From a virus, in the IMG/VR virus record IMGVR_UViG_3300012349_000006, positions 1-58,164 of that record: DNA of 58,164 bases; one strand, written 5' to 3'. Positions within the stretch are counted from its first letter, which is position 1. Every line of letters starts with the position of its first letter. Under the pieces are notes generated by a model, which saw only the letters and a program-made list of their open reading frames with translations, was not told the DNA's origin and did not search any database. Positions 23,998 to 29,957 of the stretch are shown in pieces. A program made the translations under genes and the position numbers.

Positions 23998-24227
23998 TCT
24001 CTATCCTTTAAAGGTTTAGCTGCATCTTCCAGCATCTTCTTTATGATGTTAAATTTTAAAATTTCCATTCCAGCTATGATACGATAGCCATTCTCTTGAG
24101 CCATTGACAGATGTAATTCAGGTTCACCTTCCTTGTTGATGGAGACACAAGCTATCGCCTGTATGTCGTCATCTTCATTGGCTAGAACAAGCTGCTTTAT
24201 GGTATCGCGTACATTTGGATTAGTCAT
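23994..24227 (-). CDS. Hypothetical protein, 77 aa
   Basis: Acidic helix, strand, helix arrangement: TIKQLVLANEDDDIQAIACVSINKEGEPELHLSMAQENGYRIIAGMEILKFNIIKKML. No family recognised. Overlaps both neighbours. Confidence 0.68.
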   Translation of the reverse strand: MTNPNVRDTIKQLVLANEDDDIQAIACVSINKEGEPELHLSMAQENGYRIIAGMEILKFNIIKKMLEDAAKPLKDRE

Positions 24228-24399
24228 TAAGAATGCAATCTATCATGGCGTGATAAGCGTCTATATCAAGCGTACCAAATTCGCCGTAAGCTTGTCTCAT
24301 TTTGCCTGTCGGCTCTCTCATAGCTGTAACTGCTTTGCCTAACCTATTTATAGTAGCACCAGCAGCGATATCGCAACGCTCAATCATTTCATTAGCCAT
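24220..24399 (-). CDS. Hypothetical protein, 59 aa
   Basis: Reads MANEMIERCDIAAGATINRL, ending AYHAMIDCILND. AGGA is seven bases before the ATG. The start lies within the end of the HTH-like gene and the stop overlaps the 77-residue gene. Function unknown. Confidence 0.65.
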   Translation of the reverse strand: MANEMIERCDIAAGATINRLGKAVTAMREPTGKMRQAYGEFGTLDIDAYHAMIDCILND

Positions 24400-24563
24400 T
24401 GTTCATTCCTACATTCATATTGCCGTCTTACAGCTTTTATAATAGAATAACTTTGATATCTCCTGCTTTGCACGTCATCTAAAATTTTGGCTATCTCATG
24501 CCAAGTCTTACCTTTATTCTTAAGCTCTACCGCAAGCCTTATGTTGATAGGCTTATGAGGCAT
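24384..24563 (-). CDS. Putative helix-turn-helix protein, 59 aa
   Basis: MPHKPINIRLAVELKNKGKT then WHEIAKILDDVQSRRYQSYSIIKAVRRQYE: a basic protein with a probable helix-turn-helix (GKTWHEIAKIL ... SYSIIKAVRR) similar in layout to small resolvase- or sigma-like DNA-binding domains. DNA binding is inferred. It overlaps the following gene by 16 bases. Confidence 0.63.
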   Translation of the reverse strand: MPHKPINIRLAVELKNKGKTWHEIAKILDDVQSRRYQSYSIIKAVRRQYECRNEQWLMK

Positions 24564-24566
24564 TTG

Positions 24567-24650
24567 TCATCTATTGAATAGCTCATGTCCGATCACATAC
24601 ACAATCATGCCAACCGATATACCAGTCAGACAAGAAATTAGAACTATCAT
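24567..24650 (-). CDS. Single-pass membrane peptide, 27 aa
   Basis: MIVLISCLTGISVGMIVYVI followed by GHELFNR. AAGGAAATGACAA precedes the ATG. An alternative 37-codon ORF in another frame covers the same DNA, so the choice is not certain. Confidence 0.45.
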   Translation of the reverse strand: MIVLISCLTGISVGMIVYVIGHELFNR

Positions 24651-24685
24651 TTGTCATTTCCTTATCTAAGTTTGGTATACATGGC

Positions 24686-24817
24686 TTAGTTACCATAATT
24701 TATTTCACTCAGCTTCATCAAAATAATCACTATATACCAAGCAATTGTAACTGCCAACAAAAATTTGTTAAACTCATTCAGTTTAAAAATTTTAAAGTTA
24801 TTTAAAATCTCGCTCAT
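24686..24817 (-). CDS. Single-pass membrane protein, 43 aa
   Basis: A basic N-terminal half (MSEILNNFKIFKLNEFNKF) and a hydrophobic helix (LLAVTIAWYIVIILMKL). Its ATG overlaps the stop of the 21-residue membrane peptide (ATGA). Function unknown. Confidence 0.55.
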   Translation of the reverse strand: MSEILNNFKIFKLNEFNKFLLAVTIAWYIVIILMKLSEINYGN

Positions 24818-24879
24818 TTGTGTATCTCAACTGCGTACAGGTAAATTCCTAGAATGATAAGAAAGCCTATCCAATTCAT
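24814..24879 (-). CDS. Membrane micro-peptide, 21 aa
   Basis: MNWIGFLIILGIYLYAVEIHK is almost entirely one membrane helix. It overlaps the next gene by ATGA. The RBS is only moderate (AAGGTTAAGTGAGAATAAAA). Confidence 0.42.
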   Translation of the reverse strand: MNWIGFLIILGIYLYAVEIHK

Positions 24880-24902
24880 TTTTATTCTCACTTAACCTTC
24901 GC

Positions 24903-25013
24903 TTATCTTGGCATAAACAAGCTAGCTATTGCTATAAAATATAAGCATATAGCAATACACCACATAGGAAACGCGATAGCTTTTATTAATTTATTTAGCT
25001 GTTCGTCGCTCAT
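24903..25013 (-). CDS. Single-pass membrane peptide, 36 aa
   Basis: MSDEQLNKLIKAIAFPMWCI continues AICLYFIAIASLFMPR. GGAG lies upstream (GGAGTGAAAGTAC). Function unknown. Confidence 0.55.
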   Translation of the reverse strand: MSDEQLNKLIKAIAFPMWCIAICLYFIAIASLFMPR

Positions 25014-25078
25014 GTACTTTCACTCCATAATCCTCCACCAATTCAAACAGCGTACCATTATCGAAATGCGATCGTCAT
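24991..25078 (-). pseudogene. Possible frameshifted small ORF
   Basis: The minus-strand ATG at 25078 overlaps the upstream TGA, but MTIAFR stops after six codons. Shifting one base gives FDNGTLFELVEDYGVKVHERR and a stop at 24991, so a single-base change separates a good start from a protein-like tail. It may be a decayed gene or a sequencing error. Confidence 0.3.
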
Positions 25079-25251
25079 TGTCGATCATCCACCTTGACGA
25101 TTTTGTATCCTTTCTTGCGTAAGTCAATGACAATATCCTTTGCCTCTATTTCCCATTTCATACTCTGCTTAGGCTTTATTATCAATTCCAATACTTTTAT
25201 AACCGCCAGCAAATCAGCAGGACGATAGAGCTTCGATGTTATCTTGACCAT
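25075..25251 (-). CDS. Hypothetical protein, 58 aa
   Basis: Basic, helix-strand composition: MVKITSKLYRPADLLAVIKV, then KQSMKWEIEAKDIVIDLRKKGYKIVKVDD. It lies largely inside the end of the 55-residue ORF region in another frame (38-base overlap). Function unknown. Confidence 0.58.
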   Translation of the reverse strand: MVKITSKLYRPADLLAVIKVLELIIKPKQSMKWEIEAKDIVIDLRKKGYKIVKVDDRQ

Positions 25252-25381
25252 AAATTCTAACCCTGCTTTTGATAATTTGTTTAGCGGCGATATCTTTGGC
25301 CAGTTTCTCGCTAAAGGTTACCCCAATTGAGCACCAGCGGTTATACATAAATACTTCAATTACTAATAATGGTTTAGCCAT
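25214..25381 (-). CDS. Hypothetical protein, 55 aa
   Basis: MAKPLLVIEVFMYNRWCSIG, then VTFSEKLAKDIAAKQIIKSRVRIYG. Strand, helix, strand layout. Its ATG overlaps the previous stop (TAAATGG), and its end overlaps the next gene by 38 bases. Function unknown. Confidence 0.58.
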   Translation of the reverse strand: MAKPLLVIEVFMYNRWCSIGVTFSEKLAKDIAAKQIIKSRVRIYGQDNIEALSSC

Positions 25382-25528
25382 TTACTTCAGCTTAACATGA
25401 AGGCGGTAAATTACTTTAACTCCATTCTTACAAAGAAAATTACTTGTATGCGTAGCAACCTCTTTGGTCGAGCACATGGCACCATTAACATTACCTTCAT
25501 ATATATTTATCCAGCATTCTTGCATCAT
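25382..25528 (-). CDS. Hypothetical protein, 48 aa
   Basis: MMQECWINIYEGNVNGAMCS, then KEVATHTSNFLCKNGVKVIYRLHVKLK. Beta-rich with three Cys. Two adjacent ATGs; 25528 is chosen for its ATGA overlap with the upstream stop, though 25525 has a better spacing to GGAG. Confidence 0.58.
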   Translation of the reverse strand: MMQECWINIYEGNVNGAMCSTKEVATHTSNFLCKNGVKVIYRLHVKLK

Positions 25529-25854
25529 TCTTTCTCCGCACATTTCGGACAGAACGCATCATAGCCTTGTCCATTCTTGCGCCAGCTAATAATCCATCCT
25601 GTATGACTAGCAGCGTTATTCAATGCTGCAAAGCTCTTGGTGCCCGGATCAAAGACTTCCCCACACTCACAGGAATAGTAAATATGTGTATCAGGATTGG
25701 TGTAGGGATCATGGGTAGGCACTTTATTATTTCTTTCCTTCAGACTATCCCAAGCTTGCTTAGAAATAGGGGCAGCTTCAGTAAAATATGCAGTCTGATC
25801 AGGTTTGCTTGCTAGATTAATGCCGACATAGTCAGGGCTACTTGTCCAAGCCAT
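25525..25854 (-). CDS. Zinc-binding protein, 109 aa
   Basis: CECGEVFDPG near residue 62 and FCPKCAEKE at the C-terminus give a four-Cys zinc site around a helix (SFAALNNAASHTGWIISWRKNGQGYDAF). The N-terminal 55 residues are variable. Probably a small nucleic-acid-binding phage protein; function unknown. Confidence 0.7.
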   Translation of the reverse strand: MAWTSSPDYVGINLASKPDQTAYFTEAAPISKQAWDSLKERNNKVPTHDPYTNPDTHIYYSCECGEVFDPGTKSFAALNNAASHTGWIISWRKNGQGYDAFCPKCAEKE

Positions 25855-25856
25855 TG

Positions 25857-26051
25857 CTAGCCTCTCCCTATCAGCTTCTTAATGGCTGCTACGCTCTCAT
25901 TTACAAAATAAAATTTGCCATTCATCATCACAACGAGCGTATCTGTACTTCTGTTGGCTTTTTGAAGTGACTGAATGTTAAAAGCGTTGATACTAATAGG
26001 TTTGAGTGCTTCGCCGTTTTTAATAAGCTCATTCAAATCAATAAACATCAT
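25857..26051 (-). CDS. Hypothetical protein, 64 aa
   Basis: MMFIDLNELIKNGEALKPIS, then VVMMNGKFYFVNESVAAIKKLIG. Two beta hairpins and a final helix. GGAAGGA precedes the two adjacent ATGs. Function unknown. Confidence 0.65.
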   Translation of the reverse strand: MMFIDLNELIKNGEALKPISINAFNIQSLQKANRSTDTLVVMMNGKFYFVNESVAAIKKLIGRG

Positions 26052-26142
26052 AACAAGTTCCTTCCATTGCGCGCGAATGAACGTCTAGTCTGCTGCCACA
26101 CCAGCTAAAGTCAACAGGTAGCTCTACGCTATACACAAGATT

Positions 26143-26316
26143 TTAATTTTTAAATAAAGCATCAGCTACAGCTTTTTCACAAGCTTGCGATACCAAATCC
26201 TCGATCGCTTCTGCTTCTGTCTTGCCCCAACCCTGTAAGCTGCCTTCACCATCATTGGTATCATCGTCAATGGCTGTATACTCGCCATTGGGCTGTAACG
26301 TGGTGCGAACTTTCAT
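26143..26316 (-). CDS. Hypothetical protein, 57 aa
   Basis: MKVRTTLQPNGEYTAIDDDT and then GSLQGWGKTEAEAIEDLVSQACEKAVADAL: a strand pair followed by a helix containing KTEAEAIEDL, the pattern of HicB-like or DUF-type small domains that begin a helix with 'GxTxEEAIxxL'. I saw no HicA partner. It overlaps the upstream stop. Confidence 0.62.
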   Translation of the reverse strand: MKVRTTLQPNGEYTAIDDDTNDGEGSLQGWGKTEAEAIEDLVSQACEKAVADALFKN

Positions 26317-26504
26317 CCCCATATCCTTCGTTCTTTTAAATATTCACCAGCTATCAATTTAGTTACAGGTTTATCCTCAAGCCAATAGCTGAAATATTCT
26401 CCATCCCAATAGATTGACAATTTATAGTAAGAAGTCCAGCCAACTATAGCATCTTTGGCGGTAGCTTCCAAATCATCTAGTGTCACCAGCGCAGCTTTTT
26501 TCAT
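26313..26504 (-). CDS. Hypothetical protein, 63 aa
   Basis: Start M at 26504 is preferred because AAGGGG lies six bases upstream; the ATG at 26510 is too near. Contains VTLDDLEATAKDAIVGWTSYYKLSIYWDGEYFSYWLEDKPV, an aromatic-rich beta sheet. Function unknown. Confidence 0.62.
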   Translation of the reverse strand: MKKAALVTLDDLEATAKDAIVGWTSYYKLSIYWDGEYFSYWLEDKPVTKLIAGEYLKERRIWG

Positions 26505-26514
26505 TTTCATCCCC

Positions 26515-26625
26515 TTAAGGTCTAGCTAGGTGCGGGATCGGAAGCGGACCATGCAAAGAGACAAACACGATAGCCATTGCAATTAGCAGGAATGTAACAG
26601 CTAGAGCTTCTGCTTTAGCTCTCAT
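26515..26625 (-). CDS. Single-pass membrane peptide, 36 aa
   Basis: MRAKAEALAVTFLLIAMAIV continues FVSLHGPLPIPHLARP. One clear membrane helix. The start overlaps the 42-residue gene (ATGA), and the stop TTAAGGGG supplies the next RBS. Confidence 0.58.
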   Translation of the reverse strand: MRAKAEALAVTFLLIAMAIVFVSLHGPLPIPHLARP

Positions 26626-26750
26626 GATCTTACCTTTAGCTTCTCCACACCTTTAGCATACCAGTACCATCGCCATGCTCTGATATGTTCGTCTTGCTGG
26701 CACCAAGCATCAACGAACAATTCTGTTGGTCCTATTAGAACATGAGACAT
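26622..26750 (-). CDS. Small aromatic protein, 42 aa
   Basis: MSHVLIGPTELFVDAWCQQD, then HIRAWRWYWYAKGVEKLKVRS. GGAGG is ten bases before the ATG, inside the end of the previous gene. Function unknown. Confidence 0.55.
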   Translation of the reverse strand: MSHVLIGPTELFVDAWCQQDEHIRAWRWYWYAKGVEKLKVRS

Positions 26751-26755
26751 TTGAT

Positions 26756-26995
26756 TTATTCCTCCACACTATAGCGATAGCCCAGCATATCGGCTACTTG
26801 ATCATCAGTCAAGTGTTTGTTTTCATGCAAGGCTTGCACTAATTTACATAATATATCAGAGCAACTTCGAACCCTGTCTACAATACGTTCGACAGAGCCT
26901 TCTGAAAATGAAGTGTCTATCGTACCAGCAATAGCCGTAGCGATAGATACTTCTTTTGGTATTCTACCAGTTGTTTTATCTTGAACGATCTTCAT
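26756..26995 (-). CDS. Hypothetical protein, 79 aa
   Basis: Helical: PKEVSIATAIAGTIDTSFSEGSVERIVDRVRSCSDILCKLVQALHENKHLTDDQVADMLGYRYSVEE. The C-terminal LTDDQVADMLGYR resembles the first half of a helix-turn-helix. Function unknown. It carries the one-mismatch TAGTGTGGA motif near its end. Confidence 0.65.
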   Translation of the reverse strand: MKIVQDKTTGRIPKEVSIATAIAGTIDTSFSEGSVERIVDRVRSCSDILCKLVQALHENKHLTDDQVADMLGYRYSVEE

Positions 26996-27127
26996 TTAAC
27001 ATTTCTTCCCTTCAGTTTTGGCAATCTTAGACGTTCTGCTTAGGATAGCAAGCATATGATTAATGTGACGCAAACGAGTAAATATCTCAATCAATTCGCG
27101 TTGCTCTTTATAGCTCATTGGTTTCAT
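26996..27127 (-). CDS. Small basic helical protein, 43 aa
   Basis: MKPMSYKEQRELIEIFTRLR, then HINHMLAILSRTSKIAKTEGKKC. GAGG is six bases upstream. It is the first gene after the structured non-coding stretch. Function unknown. Confidence 0.58.
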   Translation of the reverse strand: MKPMSYKEQRELIEIFTRLRHINHMLAILSRTSKIAKTEGKKC

Positions 27128-27419
27128 AACATTCCTCTTTAATAATTAAAGTGCTAGTCGCGTAGTGCAAGCTCTTGCAACCTTCTACCACTAGCTCTAA
27201 TCAGCGAAGCTAATCAGCAGTAATTAAAGTGCTACGGTGCAGCTAGTTCGTTGGCGGCACCAAAGCCAACTGCACCGTAGCTGTTGCAGTTTTATAGGAC
27301 AGGGACCAGTCTAACTTGAACGTAACTCGTTAGCTGATATAACCATCTGCAACCCTCTATGCATCCTGATCATTCTCTCGTGCAACGGACACCAGATCAT
27401 TGCTGCATAGAGGTAATAA
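27128..27419 (-). ncRNA. Non-coding stretch with strong hairpins, candidate structured RNA
   Basis: No convincing ORF in 292 bases. It contains a perfect 12-bp stem GCTACGGTGCAG / CTGCACCGTAGC (27231-27242, 27270-27281) enclosing an inner TTGGC/GCCAA stem, a 10-bp stem CCTCTATGCA / TGCATAGAGG (27354-27363, 27404-27413) and a 14-base palindrome TGCAAGCTCTTGCA (27166-27179). On the minus strand TAGCACTTTAATTA follows the large hairpin and recurs before the next gene. A 29-codon ORF (27311-27400) has no RBS. It may be a leader RNA, a small RNA or a binding region; the class is unknown. Confidence 0.5.
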
Positions 27420-27602
27420 TTACTTTTCCAAACCCATATTTTTAATATGACGTTCGGCGCGTTCAACTGACTTGAACCGAATGGGCGAACCGTCCTTGTT
27501 AGCCAATCCTACAACATGAACACGGTTTTTAGACTTGCGCCTATCCTTCTCATGCTTGATTTGAGGGTTTACAACCTCATAGTCTCTACCGCAGATTTGC
27601 AT
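27420..27602 (-). CDS. Hypothetical basic protein, 60 aa
   Basis: MQICGRDYEVVNPQIKHEKD, then RKSKNRVHVVGLANKDGSPIRFKSVERAERHIKNMGLEK. Basic, with a final helix beginning SVERAERHI, similar to AP2-like or DUF1508-like hairpin proteins. The start abuts the stop of the 70-residue gene. DNA binding is possible. Confidence 0.63.
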   Translation of the reverse strand: MQICGRDYEVVNPQIKHEKDRRKSKNRVHVVGLANKDGSPIRFKSVERAERHIKNMGLEK

Positions 27603-27815
27603 TTAACCCTCCTGAAAGGCTGTGGCCTTACGATCCAATACCGCAACCGTTTGACGCTCATACTTACGCACCGGCTTGTGAGCGGCTGTAGCAGGTTTTG
27701 TGCCCATACGCAACCGCATATAGAACGTCATGTAGGGCACACCAGCAGCCTTTGCTGCCAACTTGATTGACTTAAATTGCTTCTTTTTCGTTCCCATTGA
27801 GACAGTGTTAGACAT
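27603..27815 (-). CDS. Putative DNA-binding protein, 70 aa (HTH repeat)
   Basis: Contains FKSIKLAAKAAGVPYMTFYMRLRMGTKPATAAHKPVRKYERQ, which matches the short helix-turn-helix repeats ('AAKAAGVSYxTFxxRLRxGxxPxxA') found beside homing nucleases and in phage regulators. AAGGA precedes the ATG. The promoter at 27842-27870 is directly upstream. A regulator role is inferred. Confidence 0.7.
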   Translation of the reverse strand: MSNTVSMGTKKKQFKSIKLAAKAAGVPYMTFYMRLRMGTKPATAAHKPVRKYERQTVAVLDRKATAFQEG

Positions 27816-27841
27816 TTGATCATTCCTTCATTGTCGCATTA

Positions 27842-27870
27842 ATTATTAAACGTTCTAGATTGACTGTCAA
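27842..27870 (-). promoter_or_regulatory. Sigma70-type promoter for the HTH-repeat gene
   Basis: On the minus strand TTGACA (27870-27865), 17 bases, AATAAT (27847-27842). The -35 box overlaps the stop codon of the 46-residue gene. Confidence 0.75.
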
Positions 27871-28007
27871 TCCCTCCAACTACCGGGGACCATCCAAACG
27901 CACATATTCTTAGGAAATGGTGCATTCAAATCGTCACAGCGATCATACACAACAAAATCGGCGTAGTCGCCAATGCAGCGCATTTCAATGTAAGTAAAGT
28001 TGTACAT
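27867..28007 (-). CDS. Hypothetical protein, 46 aa
   Basis: MYNFTYIEMRCIGDYADFVV, then YDRCDDLNAPFPKNMCVWMVPGSWRD. Three Cys and many aromatics; beta-rich. A good promoter (28033-28060) and GGACGAAGCAA precede the ATG. Function unknown. Confidence 0.62.
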   Translation of the reverse strand: MYNFTYIEMRCIGDYADFVVYDRCDDLNAPFPKNMCVWMVPGSWRD

Positions 28008-28032
28008 TTGCTTCGTCCTTCTGTTGCATTCT

Positions 28033-28060
28033 CTTATATACGGCTACTGGATCAAGTCAA
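28033..28060 (-). promoter_or_regulatory. Sigma70-type promoter
   Basis: On the minus strand TTGACT (28060-28055), 16 bases, TATAAG (28038-28033), about 25 bases before the ATG of the 46-residue gene. Confidence 0.72.
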
Positions 28061-28078
28061 CCTAATAGTGCGATTATT

Positions 28079-28285
28079 TTAAACTATTCTTACGCCAGCA
28101 TCTTGAATGAGCTTGGCATAAGCTTGAATAGCCACAACTATAAAAGCCTTATCATTAGGACGTTGGCTAGCATTCTTACGATAGCCAACCAAGTTACCAA
28201 GGATAAAGTCGGCTATGGCACCTTCAGAGCTTTGATTTGTTGCATCCAGCTTATTCATCAGTTCAACGATATCGGTAAGGTTCAT
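28079..28285 (-). CDS. Hypothetical protein, 68 aa
   Basis: Reads MNLTDIVELMNKLDATNQSS and continues helical (AIADFILGNLVGYRKNASQRPNDKAFIVVAIQAYAKLIQDAGVRIV). The ATG at 28285 is chosen because GGAG of an earlier ATGGAG lies six bases upstream. Function unknown. Confidence 0.65.
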   Translation of the reverse strand: MNLTDIVELMNKLDATNQSSEGAIADFILGNLVGYRKNASQRPNDKAFIVVAIQAYAKLIQDAGVRIV

Positions 28286-28308
28286 TGCTCTCTCCATCTG
28301 TTATCCGT

Positions 28309-28336
28309 AACCTATACGTCTCATAATCAAAGTCAA
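28309..28336 (-). promoter_or_regulatory. Sigma70-type promoter
   Basis: On the minus strand TTGACT (28336-28331), 16 bases, TAGGTT (28314-28309), just upstream of the 68-residue gene. Confidence 0.55.
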
Positions 28337-28359
28337 CACATTTTCTTAAATAATTAAAA

Positions 28360-28563
28360 TTATTTTGCTACCCTTATAACCTTGCTCTTTCGACCTTTTG
28401 GAGAAACCTTAATTTCTTCAACTAACGTTCCATCCTCATACAAGCTTTTAAAGATAGGAGCAGCCTCAAAGTAATCACTTCCAATTGAAGCATAGTTAGG
28501 ACAACGATCGTGCTTCTTAATGTACTCTATTATCTTATTGCGAAGCTCTGCTTTGCGTTCCAT
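28360..28563 (-). CDS. Putative winged-helix protein, 67 aa
   Basis: MERKAELRNKIIEYIKKHDR, CPNYASIGSDYFEAAPIFKSLYEDGTLVEEIKVSPKGRKSKVIRV: helix, helix, helix, two-stranded wing. This is the layout of a small winged helix-turn-helix. The start at 28563 has GGAG six bases upstream. Promoter at 28587-28615. Probably a DNA-binding regulator. Confidence 0.65.
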   Translation of the reverse strand: MERKAELRNKIIEYIKKHDRCPNYASIGSDYFEAAPIFKSLYEDGTLVEEIKVSPKGRKSKVIRVAK

Positions 28564-28586
28564 AGCTTGCTCCATCTGATTTACTC

Positions 28587-28615
28587 ACTATAGACGTACA
28601 GCATCAGACTTGCAA
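28587..28615 (-). promoter_or_regulatory. Sigma70-type promoter
   Basis: On the minus strand TTGCAA (28615-28610), 17 bases, TATAGT (28592-28587), just upstream of the winged-helix gene. Confidence 0.7.
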
Positions 28616-28639
28616 TAGCTAAATGTAGGATAATTTAAA

Positions 28640-28834
28640 TTATTTTATGTTGCGCTGCAAAAAGAAAGCTAGCTCTCTTGCAGTATTAGGATATAGTTTA
28701 AATGATGCAGCCTTTTCACCGTTACTGATCCAAACGTGAATACCACCATCGTCTAGAGGCTTCAGTTTCATACTGGAAACATGCTCCAACCCATCATGCT
28801 TGCCAATGTATGTTTCTTTTAGGATCAGGTTCAT
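28640..28834 (-). CDS. Hypothetical protein, 64 aa
   Basis: MNLILKETYIGKHDGLEHVS, later GGIHVWISNGEKAASFKLYPNTARELAFFLQRN. A small beta sheet closed by a helix. GGAG lies seven bases upstream. Function unknown. Confidence 0.66.
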   Translation of the reverse strand: MNLILKETYIGKHDGLEHVSSMKLKPLDDGGIHVWISNGEKAASFKLYPNTARELAFFLQRNIK

Positions 28835-28862
28835 TGTCTAGCTCCACGATATTGAGAATTAG

Positions 28863-28985
28863 TCATTGCTTAACCTTACAATTAGGACCAAGCACATAAA
28901 TTACAATTATGGTTCTGTCTGCTCCCAAGTGCCAATTCCATTGTATTCTCACACCATCTCCAATCTTTAAGCTAACTTCCGTCAT
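28863..28985 (-). CDS. Small beta protein, 40 aa
   Basis: MTEVSLKIGDGVRIQWNWHL, then GADRTIIVIYVLGPNCKVKQ. The start at 28985 overlaps the upstream TGA (ATGA) and has AGGAG ten bases before it; a longer GTG-initiated reading is the shadow of the upstream 59-residue gene. Function unknown. Confidence 0.6.
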   Translation of the reverse strand: MTEVSLKIGDGVRIQWNWHLGADRTIIVIYVLGPNCKVKQ

Positions 28986-29161
28986 AGCGTCGTATCTCCT
29001 GTGAATAGACCTTGCAGCAAACAAACGTCCCTCGCGCTTCCAATGATGTAGCAGGGACGTTCGAACCCGCTTTGCCAGATATAAAGATGAAGCCACACAT
29101 TAGTTCCAAGCCATCTGAACCAGCCATCGTTATGTGCGGAGCATTCGCATTGGTTTTTCAT
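28982..29161 (-). CDS. Cys-containing protein, 59 aa
   Basis: MKNQCECSAHNDGWFRWLGT, then WLHLYIWQSGFERPCYIIGSARDVCLLQGLF. Four Cys. AGGA is six bases before the ATG, and the end overlaps the next gene by ATGA. Function unknown. Confidence 0.58.
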   Translation of the reverse strand: MKNQCECSAHNDGWFRWLGTNVWLHLYIWQSGFERPCYIIGSARDVCLLQGLFTGDTTL

Positions 29162-29260
29162 TTATGATCCTGTAAATTTGTTAAGAACTAAATAAAACAA
29201 TCCTAGAAACATCAGCACAACAATAATTCCTAAAACTGTATCTGCTGTATGCTCTATCAT
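29162..29260 (-). CDS. Single-pass membrane peptide, 32 aa
   Basis: MIEHTADTVLGIIVVLMFLG continues LFYLVLNKFTGS. One membrane helix. The stop abuts the next ATG and supplies its AGGA. Function unknown. Confidence 0.6.
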   Translation of the reverse strand: MIEHTADTVLGIIVVLMFLGLFYLVLNKFTGS

Positions 29261-29263
29261 TTT

Positions 29264-29437
29264 CTAATCCCCACACAATCTAAGATACTTCAATGCATCG
29301 GCATAACTGACTGTCTCCTGAATGATCACAGCCTTAACGCTTGATTGGCTAAACGCTTTAATTTCGCTATCATTTAGCCAAGGTGTTTCGGTATCGTCAA
29401 TCAATAAGATTTTAGTTCTGCGTGATATGATTTTCAT
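29264..29437 (-). CDS. Hypothetical protein, 57 aa
   Basis: MKIISRRTKILLIDDTETPW, then SEIKAFSQSSVKAVIIQETVSYADALKYLRLCGD. Strand, helix, strand, helix. The ATG overlaps the upstream stop. Function unknown. Its last codons contain TGTGTGGGGAT, a relative of the recurring motif. Confidence 0.6.
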   Translation of the reverse strand: MKIISRRTKILLIDDTETPWLNDSEIKAFSQSSVKAVIIQETVSYADALKYLRLCGD

Positions 29438-29682
29438 TTCTTCAGCTTTCTTATTTCTGCTTCAACAGCACTCAAGCATAGTAACCGTTCTGCATTTGCT
29501 TTAGGACCGCCGTAATTTCCTTTAGGAAATACAGGAGCTTTAAACACAGCTTTAACAGCCGCTTCAATTGCAGCATTCCATATCTCTCTACCATATACGC
29601 TTTGTGTGCTCCCAACCATCTTTCCAATGTCCACATCTTTAAGCTTTGCTTTGCAAACATCGTCTAAGCTATCATCTGTCAT
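29434..29682 (-). CDS. Hypothetical protein, 82 aa
   Basis: Acidic N-terminus, then helical (VYGREIWNAAIEAAVKAVFKAPVFPKGNYGGPKANAERLLCLSAVEAEIRKLKK). The pattern 'REIWNAAIEAA' recalls small phage proteins of unknown function near replication genes. GAGG precedes the ATG. It is the first gene downstream of the candidate origin. Confidence 0.66.
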   Translation of the reverse strand: MTDDSLDDVCKAKLKDVDIGKMVGSTQSVYGREIWNAAIEAAVKAVFKAPVFPKGNYGGPKANAERLLCLSAVEAEIRKLKK

Positions 29683-29729
29683 TTCTTCATCCTCTTTTCA
29701 TCTTGCACCAATTGATTGAATTAGGCCAA

Positions 29730-29952
29730 TAGATATCTACTTTTTCTATCTAACCCCTAAGTCCTTGTTTTTACTCTCTATCTAATATATCTAATATAAC
29801 TAATAGAGAGAGAAAGAGGCTTAGGGACAGGCTCTAGAGTGCCTTTAGCGACCATTAGATATTTATTTTGTTAGATATCCGATATCTAATAGCTTTTTCA
29901 AGCACTTAACCCCAAAAAGACCCCATTAGATATGCCTTTTGCCATTAGATAT
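29730..29952. repeat. ATTAGATAT iteron cluster, candidate replication origin
   Basis: In about 220 AT-rich bases without a gene, the 9-mer ATTAGATAT occurs at 29854, 29925 and 29944 (each preceded by CC). TTAGATATC-c-GATATCTAA forms a 19-base inverted repeat at 29871-29889. TATCTAATA is tandem at 29779 and 29788, followed by TAACTAATA at 29797. TAGATATCTA (29730-29739) and TATCTAA (29747) are further copies. About ten copies in both orientations next to a primase gene is the usual look of an iteron origin. A regulatory array is the alternative. Confidence 0.65.
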
Positions 29953-29957
29953 TTGGA

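Noticed and set aside
27311-27400. 29-codon minus-strand ORF inside the structured region
   Set aside because: No Shine-Dalgarno and its bases are used by a 10-bp stem.
29030-29090. tRNA-like sequence with GTTCGAAC and CCA and a 9-bp inverted repeat
   Set aside because: The arms cannot form a cloverleaf: the stem next to TTCGAAC does not pair, and the DNA is covered by the 59-residue gene with good coupling signals.
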